Assembly: GCA_009829735.1 (NCBI GenBank)
Contig: CM020618.1
Span: 40,477,030-40,541,029, forward strand
Reading direction: 5' to 3'
Source: Pyropia yezoensis
Taxonomy: Eukaryota; Rhodophyta; Bangiophyceae; Bangiales; Bangiaceae
DNA: 64,000 bases
This document shows positions 1 through 11,040 of this stretch, in pieces. The notes beneath the pieces were generated by a model, which worked only from the letters and a program-made list of their open reading frames with translations, searched no databases and was not told the origin of the DNA. Position numbers and translations under genes: made by a program. The stretch's first letter is position 1. Each line of letters opens with the position of its first letter.

Positions 1-210
1 ATGATTCGTGCAACACCAAGAGCACACGTCACTCTTACATAGCACTCAGGGTTGGGGATTTCGAGCCCTCAGACGCAGGGGGGTTCCCTCCCAACGCCTG
101 TCTCGGGTCGCCCCGAACAGGGGGCGACCCCTGTGACTCCCAACGAGGAAGCCACACCATTCTCGGTGGGGCTTTAGCCCTTCACGAGGGAGTCTCCCTC
201 GGAAACGCCG

Positions 211-1248
211 GTGGCTACACCAAGCTCGCCGCGGAAGACAACAGGCACTGCGGGTGAGCTCACCCCACTGCCTCAGCGGCTTTTTGCTCAACGTGAGGTG
301 CCGGCCAAGATCCAGGTAGCCAACGCGGTCTATCAGAGGATCTTTGACTGTGAGACCTACGCCCTCCACAACAAGTCGGTGGCGTATGGTCCTATTCAAG
401 CCCGAGCTATGGGCCGTGCCAAGAAGAATGCACTTCACTCTTTCGGGCACAAAGCGGAGAGGGATGGAACTCCCCCCCTCCGAGTCTTCGAGTTTCTACG
501 TCGTTTCACAAAAGCCTGTGACGACAATGCCATTAGTGAGGGCATGGCTTCTCATATGCTACAGAATTTTACCAAGGGCGACCTCCGGACAGAACTTATG
601 TCCGTCATGCCCAGTTCCTCAAGTGGAGGCGCTGGTGAGGTGACGTCCTATTTGGAGCTCGTCAACTGGTTGTTGAGAGCCATGGTTGATGAGGCAGCGT
701 TGGCTTCTCAAGTCGAAGAGTTTACGCAAGCCCATCAGGAAGAGGCGGAGGACGAGTTGCCCTTTGCGGAGCGAGTCCGTAAGCTCAACAATCTTTGTGG
801 GTTTCTTCATCCACAAGCTGTGAAGAAGAGTCGGTTTGTGGAGGGGCTCCATTGGTCAGTCCGGATGGAGACCCGGGAGCATAACACTGCCCGGGCGACC
901 CTGGCCGAGTTGGCTAGGTTCGCCTACCGCAGAGGCGAGGCCTACCGCAAGTTGCGGGAGGAACAACGCCAGGAGCGTCAGTCCGAGTTGGCCAAGGAAC
1001 GGGAGGAGGCGCGCCAGGCCAGAGAGTTGAGAGAGGCGCGCTGAATCCGCAAGGAGAGGGTGGTAGCTGCCGTGGGAACTTCCCAGGGTATCTCTTCGTC
1101 TTCCCCAGTTGGGAAGACCCCTCCGGGAACTGACAATCGGTGCTGGAACTGCAACTCCGATGGACACTGGGCATATGATTGCCCCAAGTTGAGTAAACGC
1201 ATTGAACAACTCGTTGAGAATGCGAGTAAAAAGTCGGCTACGAAATAA
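211..1248 (+). other. A1 gag region with CCHC zinc knuckle
   Basis: This is the structural (gag) region of a Ty3/gypsy element. The translation has a capsid-like helical domain, then a long Arg/Glu-rich helix, then a retroviral-type zinc knuckle starting CWNCNSDGHWAYDCP near 1,140-1,190 (C-x2-C-x4-H-x4-C), followed by a Ser/Asp-rich tail. It matches the gag of A2 closely. It is broken. Confidence 0.85.
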
Positions 1249-1388
1249 GTACGTTCACGCCGCGAGGGTGGGTCTCGACCGGTGGTGGCGGTCGCCACAC
1301 CCTCGACGAAGAGGGCGGACACGTCATCCTCGGACTCGTCGTCTTCCCCTTCGTCCTCGGACTCCGACGCCAAGTCGGCGGGAAAAGA

Positions 1389-4082
1389 ATGACTGTTGGA
1401 GCTCGCCGTCCTAAGCTCACAGCTGCAGCCTCGGCCAAGTGGGTTGAGAGGACGAACCAGCCCTGCCGGATACTGCGGCGACCTAAGGGAGTCGGCCCAC
1501 CTCGGGTAGGACTCCCCAAGAACGTAAACCCACTTCGGGTCATCGCGGTGCTGACGGGTGAGAACTTCCGGGTGGCTGGACGGGTGCAACTAGCCCCCGT
1601 CCGTGCCTGTTGTGCCCGTATCGTACTTGATACCGGGTCAGGAGCCTCCTTGATACGCAAGTCGCTATTACCAAAAGAGATGAAGCTCCAACGCTGGAAG
1701 TCTAAGGCTGACCATCTGATCGATATCAATGGCGGGGTACTTCCCATCGTTGGTGCCGTGACCCTACCAACTAGGTTGGGGACCCATGAGGTCGACGTGA
1801 CCTATGGTGTAGTTGAGAATATATCGGTACCCCTGCTTCTGGGTACCCCTTATGTTGTAACACAAGTGCCTCTGATTTGTGGCCCTGAGTACTGGGTCAA
1901 GTTGATGAATGGGGAGACTATCCCCATCCTTGGTAAGGGAAAGTCTGTGGCTCCTGTGACAGTCTCACAGTCGAAGCCTGTTTGGTCTGTGAGGGAAGGG
2001 TTTACTGCTACCCTGCGTTTAGCCCGTAAGGTCACGTTGCCCCCCAACTCGGTGGCGCACGTTAATGTTGTAACTGATTATACGGGGAACGGGTTGGTGC
2101 AGCCGTACCCCCGTCTTGCTCGCAAGCACCAAGTGCATGTTGCCCTTGGCACGATGGACTCCAAAGCCGGAGTCCTGTGGAGGATTCAGGTGATGAATCT
2201 GAGCTCTTCGCCCAAGTACTTCAAGTCGGGAGCCAGGTTCGGCTATATCGACCAATATGAGGGACCAGTAGTAGCGGTCACCCTCAACACGGGCGCGAGT
2301 AGCGACCCGAAGTCCGGAAAGGAGAAGCACCAAGCCAAGCCGGCTGCCTCTCCTCGACCCCATGTGAACATGAAGAATGTTCCACCCAGGTTGAGGGTTC
2401 ATGTTGAACGCCTCTTGGACCAATATCACGAGTTGTGGGATGGTCAGTTGGGACTCATGAGAGCCACCCAACACCGGATCGAGTTAAAACCCGGTGCACC
2501 CCCTATACGCCAACAACCGTATAGGGGAGGACCCCGTTGGAGGGCCCTTGTCAAGGAGCAAGTCGCTCGCATGGAGGCCCTCGATGTGATCGAGGCCAGC
2601 AACGCCGAGTGGGCGAGTCCGGTGGTCATTGTCCCCAAGGTTGATGGGACCCCACGGTTATATATCGACTATCGTAAGCTCAACGAGAGCACGGTGAAGG
2701 ATAGTTATCCCCTCCCTAGGATAGACAACTGTCTGGGCTCACTGGGGGAGGCAAACGTGTTCTCTACCCTAGACTGTATCGCGGGGTATTGGCAAATTCA
2801 CATCGCCCCGGAAGACAGGCAAAAAACTACCTTTACCTGTCACTGTGGTACCTACCAGTGCAAGCGACTACTGTTTGGACTGTGTAACGCGCCGGGAACT
2901 TTCCAGCGCGCCATGGACATGATTCTGGCCGGAGTACGGTGGCAGATCAGTCTGGTGTACCTAGACGATATCATTGTGTTCTCCCGAAGTCCGGAGGAAC
3001 ACATTGGCCATCTTGGCCAGGTGTTCAAGCTACTTGCTGACGCCGGTGTGTCACTGAAGGCAAGTAAGGGCCACCTCTTCATTCAAGAGGTGGAATACTT
3101 GGGACATGTTGTCCGTCCGGGGCGTCTCAGTGTCAACGAGAAGAACTTGAGGGCCATCCGTAAGGCTCAGTACCCCCGGACCCAGACCCAGATGAGGAGC
3201 TTCCTCGGGATGTGTAACGTGTACCGACGTTTCACCCAGGGCTTCGCCAAGGTGGCGAAACCGTTGAATGAGTTAGTGAGCTCAACGCTACCGAAGAACT
3301 TGCCTCCCCCAAGTCGAGTGGAGCAGGAATCCTTTGAGATTCTTTGGGACCTACTGCTGAAGCCCCCTATCCTGGCTATTCCCAGGTTGGGAGGCCACTA
3401 CATCCTGGATGTGGATGCTTGCTACGACCAACTTGGTTGTGTGTTGCTTCAGCAGCAGCCGGAAAGGGAGTACTTGCCGGTGGGATACTTCAGCAAGGGG
3501 CTGAACTCGGCCGAGAAGAACTACGGAGTCACCGAGTTGGAAGGACTCGCAGTGGTGTGGGCGGTGACGTCACTTCGTCACTACCTAGAAGGTGAGAAGT
3601 TCCTCATCCGCTGTGACCACCGCGCGTTACAGTTCATCTTTAAGACGGACTGTACGAACACTCGTCTCAACCGGTGGAGGGTGCGACTTGCACCCTTCAA
3701 CTTTGATATTGAGTACCGACCTGGCAGGCAACATGCCCTTGCCGACGGCCTTTCTCGGGTACCTACCGAGGGTCTGGATACTAACGTAGTCGATGATGAC
3801 ATCCCCACCGTGGGGGTAGTCACGCGCTCGGGTCAGGCGTTGAACCCCGAGGCGCCAGGGAACAAGAAGTATATGCCCCTGTCCACGGACGAGGTGGTGA
3901 AGGCCCAAGCTGAAGACTCCTTCTGCAAGTCGCAGAGGGACACGCTGGATACGGTGGCGGAGACGCGGTTCTTCATCGGAGACGATGGCCTTCTCGTGAG
4001 GAGGGGGGTAATCCAGGGGACCGAACAACTTGTCGTCCCCGCACGAACAGTATCATTGAGAGGGAGCGTAACGCTCCCATAG
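1389..4082 (+). other. A1 pol: protease, reverse transcriptase, RNase H
   Basis: The long frame has, in order, an aspartic protease (DTGSGAS near 1,630), the reverse transcriptase with IDYRKLN and the catalytic YLDD (near 2,960), the RT connection segment (SFLGMCNVYRRF), and a Ty3-type RNase H beginning near 3,400 (YILDVDA). The order protease-RT-RNase H-integrase is that of Ty3/gypsy elements. It is a fossil copy and broken. Confidence 0.9.
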
Positions 4083-4144
4083 GTGGACACCTGGGGTCTA
4101 GTAAACTGTACCAGACCCTGAGGACCAGGTACTACTGCCAGTCC

Positions 4145-5494
4145 ATGGTAGTGGACATCTACAGTTGGGTGGCTGCCTGCACAAGTTGTGCACAGAACCG
4201 TCTGATGGAACGGCGGCCTACTACGGCTATGCTATTGTTCCCGGCCAAGGAGCCCTTTGCCGCGTTGGCGATGGACATCCCTGGGCCCCTGTCAGTGACC
4301 GAAAAGGGCAACCAGTACCTCCTGGTCATCTGTGACCGCTTCACGAAACTTACGCGAGCGATCCCACTGGCAGAGATCACGTCCATGTCGGTCGTGTCAG
4401 CCTTCCTAGATCACTGGGTTGCCGTGTGTGGCATCCCGGACAGTACACTATCGGACAATGGACCGCAATTTGCGTCCGAACTGTTTCAGGGAGCGTTGGA
4501 TATGTTGGGGGTTAAGGCAAACTATGCCACCCCCTACCACCCACAAACTAACGGGCAGGTGGAGCGCTTCAACAAAACTATTGTTCGGCAGCTGCGCCAC
4601 TATGTGAGTGAGCACGTGAAGACGTGGGACCAATACATTTCTATTCTTACCACAGCCTACAATTCGCAGGTTCACTCTTCTACCGGGGAAGTACCCCTCG
4701 CTTTTGTGACCCCCCGTCGCGTGCGGTCTATCGCCGTGCGGCGGCCGCTCCCAACTAGGGAAAATGGTGGCAGTACGCCTACTCCTACTGAGAGTAAGGT
4801 GGAGTTCGCTGCTAGGCTCGAGAAACTCATCCTGAAAGTCAGGGCTGAGATGGACAAAGCGCAAAAGCGCCACAAACGTACTTTTAACAAGAAGGTGCGC
4901 AATGCCAAGCACGTCCCCGAGCAGGGTGACTTGGTGCGGGCACACTCACATACCCCAACTGGGGGTAAGTTGGTGTTCCAAACAAAGGGGCTGTACCAAG
5001 TCCTTCGTACGGATGGACGACGGTTTACCATCGAAAGCGCCGATGGGGTCCGCACAGAAAACAGACAGGACGTGGTAAACGTTGCACCACCTCCGGCAGG
5101 CGACCCGGCTTGGGCGCGTGCGCTGAAGGCGTGGCGCCTGCCTTCGCTACCTGCGACCAAAGAGGGCCCGCAGGAGTACGTGCTCGATAAGTTCATCGAC
5201 TACGTGTGGGATGAGGACACTAACCGCTCCATGTTGAGGGTTCGTTGGTTCGGCTATAAGGCCAAAAATGATACGTGGGAATACGTGGAAGACCTTCCTG
5301 CTGAGAAGGTCCGGGCGTACTGCGCCCGGAATGATATCGACCCTGACTGCCCGCCCTCAACCCTGAGGGAAGGCCAAGTGACGGTGCCAAGAGAGTGCTT
5401 CAAGTCGAAGTGGTACGCAAGGTGGCTATTGACTACAGCCCTAACCCACACACTCTCACAACAAAGGCAGCTGCCACCTAGGCACGCATGCTAG
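4145..5494 (+). other. A1 integrase with C-terminal chromodomain
   Basis: The region encodes a retroviral integrase: the end of the HHCC zinc finger (ACTSCAQNR), the DDE core (MDIPGPL; LSDNGPQFAS; HPQTNGQVERFNK) and the GPY-like region. At the end is a chromodomain-like segment containing LRVRWFGYKAKNDTWEYVE. A terminal chromodomain places the family among chromoviruses, whose integration is known to be guided by chromatin marks. Confidence 0.88.
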
Positions 5495-5693
5495 ACTCCC
5501 CAACACCACGACCCTCGCCCTCACGCGGAGGCGAGCGGCGAGACCCACGCCGATAACGTTCTCCACTCGTCGGAGGGGGCGGCGGCTCCAAGTTGGAACC
5601 GTCACGCCCCTCACGGTCGCGCAAGTGGCGACGACCGCGGCGAATAACCCGCTTGGTCTTGCGTACAAGTTGGCGACGCAGACGCCGTACAGA

Positions 5694-7844
5694 CTACGTC
5701 TCCGACGGGGTAGAGGACTCCGAGATGGAATAAGACAACTCGTCTTCCGACACGGAGGGAGACCGCCGCGAGTGACGGCGACGACGGCGAGGAGGCGAGT
5801 ATGATAGGCTTGCTCGACGCTTGCCGCGCCCAAGTGGGGCCGACTGGGGCACAAGCGACCCGATACGAGCCAACTCGGTCGTCATGAACCCCGCTAGCGA
5901 CTCGCAACTTGCGGTCGCCACAACAGCACAAACGCGCTCCTCAAGTTGAGGAGTCTCGGAAACTTGGAGTGTTGCAGCCGACGCGGCCAACCAAAAAATG
6001 GTGCGCACCAACGTGGTGATCATCATCTCGGATGTCAACGGCGTGGCCGGCAGTACCAACTTGGGGTAGACCGTGAGTAGGGTGGCCCCCACGTTAGGGG
6101 ACACCGGAGTGGACGACTCAACGGCAACGCCTATCAGGATGTCCCCGTGCGGCTGGAATGGGACAGGAGGAAGCGGAGGGGCTCGCCGCGTAGGCGGAGC
6201 CCGAGAGTAACTGCGACCCCTACTCGGGGCCTCCGCAGTGGGTTGAGCCATGTAGTCGTCGTGGGAGACCACGGCGTCCACGATTGCCTTGTCCGGGGGA
6301 GGGGCAGTGTGGCGTTCCAACCCCGGGGCGTCCGGGTAGTTCCCGATGCCCAACCCCTCCTTGAGCACCACGCGGCCGTCGTAAAGTCTACGGCCGACCC
6401 AGACGAACTGGCGCAGTGTGCCATCGTCCTTGGGCCCGCGGGAAGATCGGCGCAACTTGTGCTCGGTGCCCTCCCACTCGATGAGGTTGTGGAGACGCAG
6501 CATCTCCTCGAGTAGAGTGAGCTGTCCCGATGGGCACCCCTCAGAAACTAGATGAGGGGTGAGCTGCTCCAAACCTTGGAGAAGCCGGGGGGATAGATTC
6601 CAGAACATCCCCCGCCGCTGGGCACAACACACCCAGGTCGACATGACCTCAAGGAGCCACTGAGTTGCAAACATGGCGAACACAAGGTGGTCCGGGCTTG
6701 CCGTCAACATGACGGAGCCGAAGAGGTCGATCAACCGTGGTGGTAGCGCCTGGAACCCATTAGGAACCTCGACTTGAGGCCACCACTCGGGCTTCTTGGT
6801 GTAGTATTGCTCCTTGCTTGCAGGCGACAGCTGCGGAAGCTCGAGTTGAGACGAGGTCACCAAGTAGGGACCTCGCCGGTAGTCTTTCTCCATCCGCACG
6901 TCGAAGTGATGACTGTGCGGATCGAAGTCGCGTAGGTACTGGGGGCGAGTTGCCACCGCGTCCCAAGTGAAGGCCGGCACGTCGCCGGTGCCCGCGATAG
7001 TACCCCCGATGGCCAACAAGTTCGTGGCCCGCTGCACGTCGTCGACCTCGTCCTCATCCAAGAAGGCGAACTGGTCCGTCTTGAAGCTTGCAGGAAACCA
7101 GACCCTACGGGTGAACTCCTCCCGTAGGCGGTCCCATACGCGACTTATCGCTGTGCCAAGTCGGCCACAGCGGATAACCTTCAACCCCTCCTCGTACAGG
7201 GGCCAAGGGGGGTAGAACCACCTCCCCAACGCCTCCTGTGGAACAATGGGGCCTACCTCCAGGATAGATCCCGCCGCAAACCCAAAGCCGGGTGACGCGG
7301 GCCTCCCATCCCCCGGAGCGACCGTGAAGCCACCGCCGGAAGTCCCGGCGGGCGCTACATAGTAAGACATGTCCTCGATTCGCTCATCCAGGGAGTCAGT
7401 CTCCAACCCGGGGGTCACCATGGCTCTCCCCAAGTTAGGGAGAGAAGACTCGATTTCAGCCGTAAGAGACCCGCCTCGAGTTGAGGGGGGCTCCGATCGC
7501 GGGTAGACGGGTGGCTTCCCCAGCGTGGGGCGGCCCAGGGTTAGGTGAAGAAGATGTGTTGGTGGTGGTAAAGTGAGCACCGATAAGAGCAAGCTGCCAA
7601 GTGGGCAAGCTTGAGGAGAGGGGCGGTCGACGTAACCGCCTCCAAGTCCGCGTGACGTACCGGGGGGACAGCCAGTCGCGCCCCCAACGCCGCAATCTGC
7701 GTTTTTATGCCCCATCGCAGGGCCGACCGGGTCGGTCGGAACTGAGGAGAGGGGAGTGTGGCAGTATTGACCCCACGTAGGGGGGCAACACGCGCCATGG
7801 AAGAGGCGGCAGGCAGCTGGCCTGACCCGTTCTTCCCCCTGCAT
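5694..7844 (-). CDS. Antisense ORF of gypsy family A (A1 copy)
   Basis: A frame of about 716 residues lies between the end of pol and the 3' LTR on the strand opposite to gag-pol. It is not a mirror of pol, because the region codes for nothing on the plus strand. The first in-frame ATG lies inside the 3' LTR; a later start is possible. The protein has a Pro/Ser/Thr-rich N-terminus, a central folded-looking part with many Trp/Phe/Leu (for example GRWFYPPWPLYEEGL, PEWWPQVEVP, FGSV near 6,720), and a basic Arg/Ser tail (SYSPPRRRRRHSRRS) that could be a nuclear or RNA-binding tail. No known family is recognised. The same ORF is in A2 and A3, and a distant relative sits at the same position in element B. 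Confidence 0.8.
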   Translation of the reverse strand: MQGEERVRPAACRLFHGACCPPTWGQYCHTPLSSVPTDPVGPAMGHKNADCGVGGATGCPPGTSRGLGGGYVDRPSPQACPLGSLLLSVLTLPPPTHLLHLTLGRPTLGKPPVYPRSEPPSTRGGSLTAEIESSLPNLGRAMVTPGLETDSLDERIEDMSYYVAPAGTSGGGFTVAPGDGRPASPGFGFAAGSILEVGPIVPQEALGRWFYPPWPLYEEGLKVIRCGRLGTAISRVWDRLREEFTRRVWFPASFKTDQFAFLDEDEVDDVQRATNLLAIGGTIAGTGDVPAFTWDAVATRPQYLRDFDPHSHHFDVRMEKDYRRGPYLVTSSQLELPQLSPASKEQYYTKKPEWWPQVEVPNGFQALPPRLIDLFGSVMLTASPDHLVFAMFATQWLLEVMSTWVCCAQRRGMFWNLSPRLLQGLEQLTPHLVSEGCPSGQLTLLEEMLRLHNLIEWEGTEHKLRRSSRGPKDDGTLRQFVWVGRRLYDGRVVLKEGLGIGNYPDAPGLERHTAPPPDKAIVDAVVSHDDYMAQPTAEAPSRGRSYSRAPPTRRAPPLPPVPFQPHGDILIGVAVESSTPVSPNVGATLLTVYPKLVLPATPLTSEMMITTLVRTIFWLAASAATLQVSETPQLEERVCAVVATASCESLAGFMTTELARIGSLVPQSAPLGRGKRRASLSYSPPRRRRRHSRRSPSVSEDELSYSISESSTPSET

Positions 7845-8225
7845 TTGGGTCCCTATTCCCTAAGTTAAGGATAGTTAGCTTAGAAGTAAATCCAACGTGG
7901 ATTTGAGGGTTTTCTGCATTTTATCGTCATAAATTTTCGTGTGGCCCGGTGGGAAGGTGCTGGGGTGGGAGATTTCGAGTGGCGAGATTCTGAGGCGACC
8001 CTGCGGGGATAAGGGGAGGGACAGCGGGGCTTGGCCTCGCTTCCCCGTCCCAGCCAAGAAATTGTTGGATCACACACCATGTTCTTGTTTTGTCGTGGAG
8101 GGTTTGCCCCACAACAGGGACGGAGTGTGTGCAACTTGCACTTCTTCCGGTTCCCCCGACACGGGAGGCAGCCCTTGCGCACTGCTCCAGTTTGGGTGCA
8201 GTGTGTGCGAGTGGTTTTTGCCACA
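7757..8225 (+). repeat. 3' LTR of A1
   Basis: This 469-bp repeat starts TGTGGCAGTATTGACC and ends TTTTTGCCACA. It has the same length as the two LTRs of A2 (43,455-43,923 and 63,113-63,581) and aligns with them end to end. Confidence 0.93.
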
Positions 8226-8432
8226 GGGACCTACATAGGCTTCCAGGAGCGTCGGCGGGTGTACCTGGAGGAGCGGGAGCGTCCGGGGGCCACTAGTGCT
8301 GACCCGGTGGCGGAGGACGTCGAGGCGTCTCGGCCGCCTCACTTCGTTATCCCGTCATCCTCTCGGTCTTGTCGTGCTGCTGACGCGGCGCTGGAGGACG
8401 CTCCCGCGGCGCAGCGCGTGCGCCGGGAGTAA
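8226..8432 (+). other. Possible tail of element C's antisense ORF
   Basis: Directly after the A1 LTR a plus-strand frame runs for about 68 residues and ends at 8,432 (it contains RRRVYLEERERPG and ends AQRVRRE). It lies beyond the 3' end of the pol of element C (minus strand) and is antisense to it. This is the position where families A and B carry their antisense ORFs. I infer that A1 landed in the antisense ORF of C. No direct sequence match to the other antisense ORFs is visible. Confidence 0.35.
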
Positions 8433-8578
8433 CGCTTGAAGGAAAGGGGGGTAAGAGGCCAGGGAGAAGGGAGGAGGGAAGAGGCGGAGAGAAGAGTTGC
8501 TCGAGCGGGTGCTTGCTTGTCTGCTGGTAGTTCCATGCTTGTATTGCTTGCTTTCCTTGATACACCCGTTCTCATTTC

Positions 8579-11040
8579 TTAATCTTCTTGTTCCGCGTCC
8601 GTTGCGGCCCAGCTCGCCTCGTCCCGCAACCCGTGATCAGCTCCTTCCTTCTCGTCATCCTCCGAGTCCGACTCCAGGATCTTACCGGCTCTGGCTACTG
8701 GAGTGCCTTCAAACCCGTTCCCCCCGTGTGTAAGCGCAGACATCAGCAATGGACTACCGGTTGGAGGGTTCCCAGGTGTCATCAGCCGGCTTGAAGCCGA
8801 ACCAGCGTACTCGGAGGTACAGGCGTCACTCCCTCCAGGCACGGTCTACAAACTTGACGTAGACGTATTCTCGGCCTTCTTGTTGGGATAGCCAGGGTAC
8901 TGCGGCGCGCTTACGCCTGGTCAGGTCCCGCTTGCTTGGCGGTGGAGCTCGAGTGACGTGGTTGCTGCTCACCCGGCACGGGGAGCCATCCTAGTCTAGA
9001 AGGAATGTCCAGCCGTACGTACTCAGGACTTCATAGGGCCCGTCCGTCTTGGAGTCCAGCTTCCCCCGGGTCTTGCTGTGATTGTCCACGAAGACCCAGT
9101 CGCCACCACCCAGTTCCTTGTTCTTTTCCCGAACACCCTTGTCGTAGTCCCCCTTGTATCGCTCCTGGGTCTTCGCGATTGACTCCTTGACTTGTAGGAG
9201 AAGGAGCTTCAGTTGTTCCAGGAACTCATCTTTTGCCTTGGGGCCGGACTTTAGAACAGGATGGAGACCGTCCGGTATTCTGTCCAGAGAGGAGTTGGTC
9301 AGCCGCCCTGGGGTAACAAAGTCTAGTTGAGCTACCCCTGTTGTCCGGTGAACACGAGAGTTGTAGCCTAGGGTGAGGACGGCCAGGCGCTCGTCCCAGT
9401 CCTTTTGATGCTCTTCAACGTAGTGCCGAAGCATGTCCACCAGGGTCCGGTTGAATCGTTCCACTTCGCCATTCGTTTGTGGGTGATACGTCGTAGTAAA
9501 CAAGTTCTTGATACACATCAGGTCACAGACTCCTTGGAAGAGCAGGTATGCAAACTGGGGACTGTTGTCGGTTAAGACGGAGTCCGGAGGGCCGTAGTCA
9601 GCCATCCAGTACTCGCAGAAGGCCGACGTAATGTCCAGGGCCGTGATTGTCCTTAGCGGGATTGCTCGGGTGAACTTGGAGAATCGGTCACAGATAATGA
9701 GCTGGTATATGTTGCACTTGAATTTCTCAGGTAGGGGCCCCAGGATGTCCATACTGAAGCTTGCAAAGGGCTCCGACGCAGGGAACAGGCGTAGCTTAGA
9801 AGTCTTCTTCCTCTGGGTCGACCGGTTCCTTGCACAGGAAACAAAAGCCTCTAGATGCTTGTGGACGTCACTTGCCATGGTTTCCCAGTAGTAGTGCCCC
9901 CGCATCGAGGCATACATCCGGTTGATGCCAGGGTGTCCGGCCTGGGGAGACGAGTGTTCTTGGCGGAGGATATCAGCTCGTAGATTTCGGGGTACGTAGA
10001 CTCGAGTTGCCCCATCAAAGGGTGATACTCGTAACAAGAGTCCATCCGTGGACTCGGAGAAGTGCCTATTCCGGTTCAGGTCCATCTGGTGGCGAAGCTC
10101 TAAGCAATGAGGATCCTTGAGCTGTGCCTCCAGCATCCGGTGAGTGGTTATCGGCTGGTGAGCTTCAGGTGACTCGTACGAGGGAGCGTGCCAACCACGT
10201 CCGACATTCGGGAGGATGAAACAAGGTATTTTCTCCGGGATAGGGCCCGTATCGGCTGCAGGAGTCTCCAACCGGGACATGGTGTCGGCGCAGTGGTGCT
10301 CCTCCCCGGCTCTGGTGCACACCTTATACTTGAATTACGAGAGGCGTAGACGCCACCGGGCGACCCTTCCTTGGCTGCTGTCCATGCATAGCAGCCACCT
10401 GAGGCTGGCGTGGTCCGTCCGGATGAGAAACTCTTGTCCTTCTAGATAGGGGCGTAACAAAAAGCAAGCCCAGACGACCGCCAAGCACTCGCGTTACATC
10501 GTGGAATAGTTCTTCTCAGCAAGAGTCAAGACGCGACTGCAGTAGCCCGCCAGGAGGAAGTGCCCATCAGGCTGTTGCTGGAGTAGAGAGTCCCCCACCT
10601 AGACGCCACAGACGTCAGTCTCTACAAAAAACTGGCCCTCCCGTTTGGGTAGCGCCAGCACTGGAGTCGTAGTCAGGCGCTTCTTGTGCTCCTCGAAGGC
10701 AGCTGTCTGCTTCTCGACGAGCACCGGGAGCTGTGCGGGGAGCTTTTTGCTGGTAAGCTTTGTCGGCGGCCTGGAAATAAGGGCATAGTCCCGTACAAAC
10801 CGGCGGTAGACGTTGCACATACCCAGAAAGCTCTTGAGTTCCGTCTGGGTCTTGGGTTTCCGGGCTTGCCGAAGAGCCTTGATATTCTTCTCGTTGACCC
10901 GAAGCTTCTCCGGACTCAGCACGTGCCCCAGGTACTCCACTTCAGTCTCGAACAGGTGGCATTGTTCTGCCTTCAGGGTAGCTCCAGCTTTGGACAAGAG
11001 CTCCAGAACCTCTCTGAGGTGCCCTAGGTGTTCCGCCAGC
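8579..11040 (-). mobile_element. Ty3/gypsy chromovirus C (partial pol)
   Basis: This is the 3' half of a pol region on the minus strand. From right to left it has the RT thumb/connection (YLGHVLSPEKLRVNEKN, SFLGMCNVYRRFVRDY; 10,600-11,000), RNase H remnants (10,320-10,600), integrase (8,991-10,322) and a chromodomain segment containing LRVRWFGF and DDTWE near 8,765-8,825. It is distinct in sequence from families A and B. No LTR is seen. The right edge near 11,040 cuts the RT, and the left side is interrupted by A1. It is old, with many breaks. Confidence 0.85.
8991..10322 (-). other. Element C integrase core
   Basis: A long frame encodes the integrase: the HHCC finger (HSSPQAGHPGINRMY ... 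CARNRS), the DDE core (MDILGPLPEK; LTDNSPQFAYLLF; HPQTNGEVERFNRTL) and a C-terminal region rich in Lys/Glu. It closely resembles Ty3/gypsy integrases but is clearly a different family from A and B. Confidence 0.88.

Larger units (their letters stand above)
49..8225 (+). mobile_element. Ty3/gypsy chromovirus A1 (5'-truncated copy)
   Basis: This is an LTR retrotransposon of the same family as A2 (43,455-63,581). It contains gag, pol (protease, RT, RNase H), integrase with chromodomain, an antisense ORF and a 3' LTR. Similarity to A2 starts near base 49; bases 1-48 do not match the corresponding part of A2, so the 5' LTR and leader are missing or lie outside a rearranged edge. The copy is broken, with about four interruptions in its coding regions. 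Its 3' LTR differs from the A2 LTRs at many sites, so it is an older copy than A2. It appears to be inserted in the 3' part of element C, whose pol begins just to its right on the opposite strand. Confidence 0.9.

Noticed and set aside
1-48. The first 48 bases as part of element A1
   Set aside because: They do not match the corresponding stretch of A2 (about 44,600-44,650), so the edge of A1 is set near base 49.
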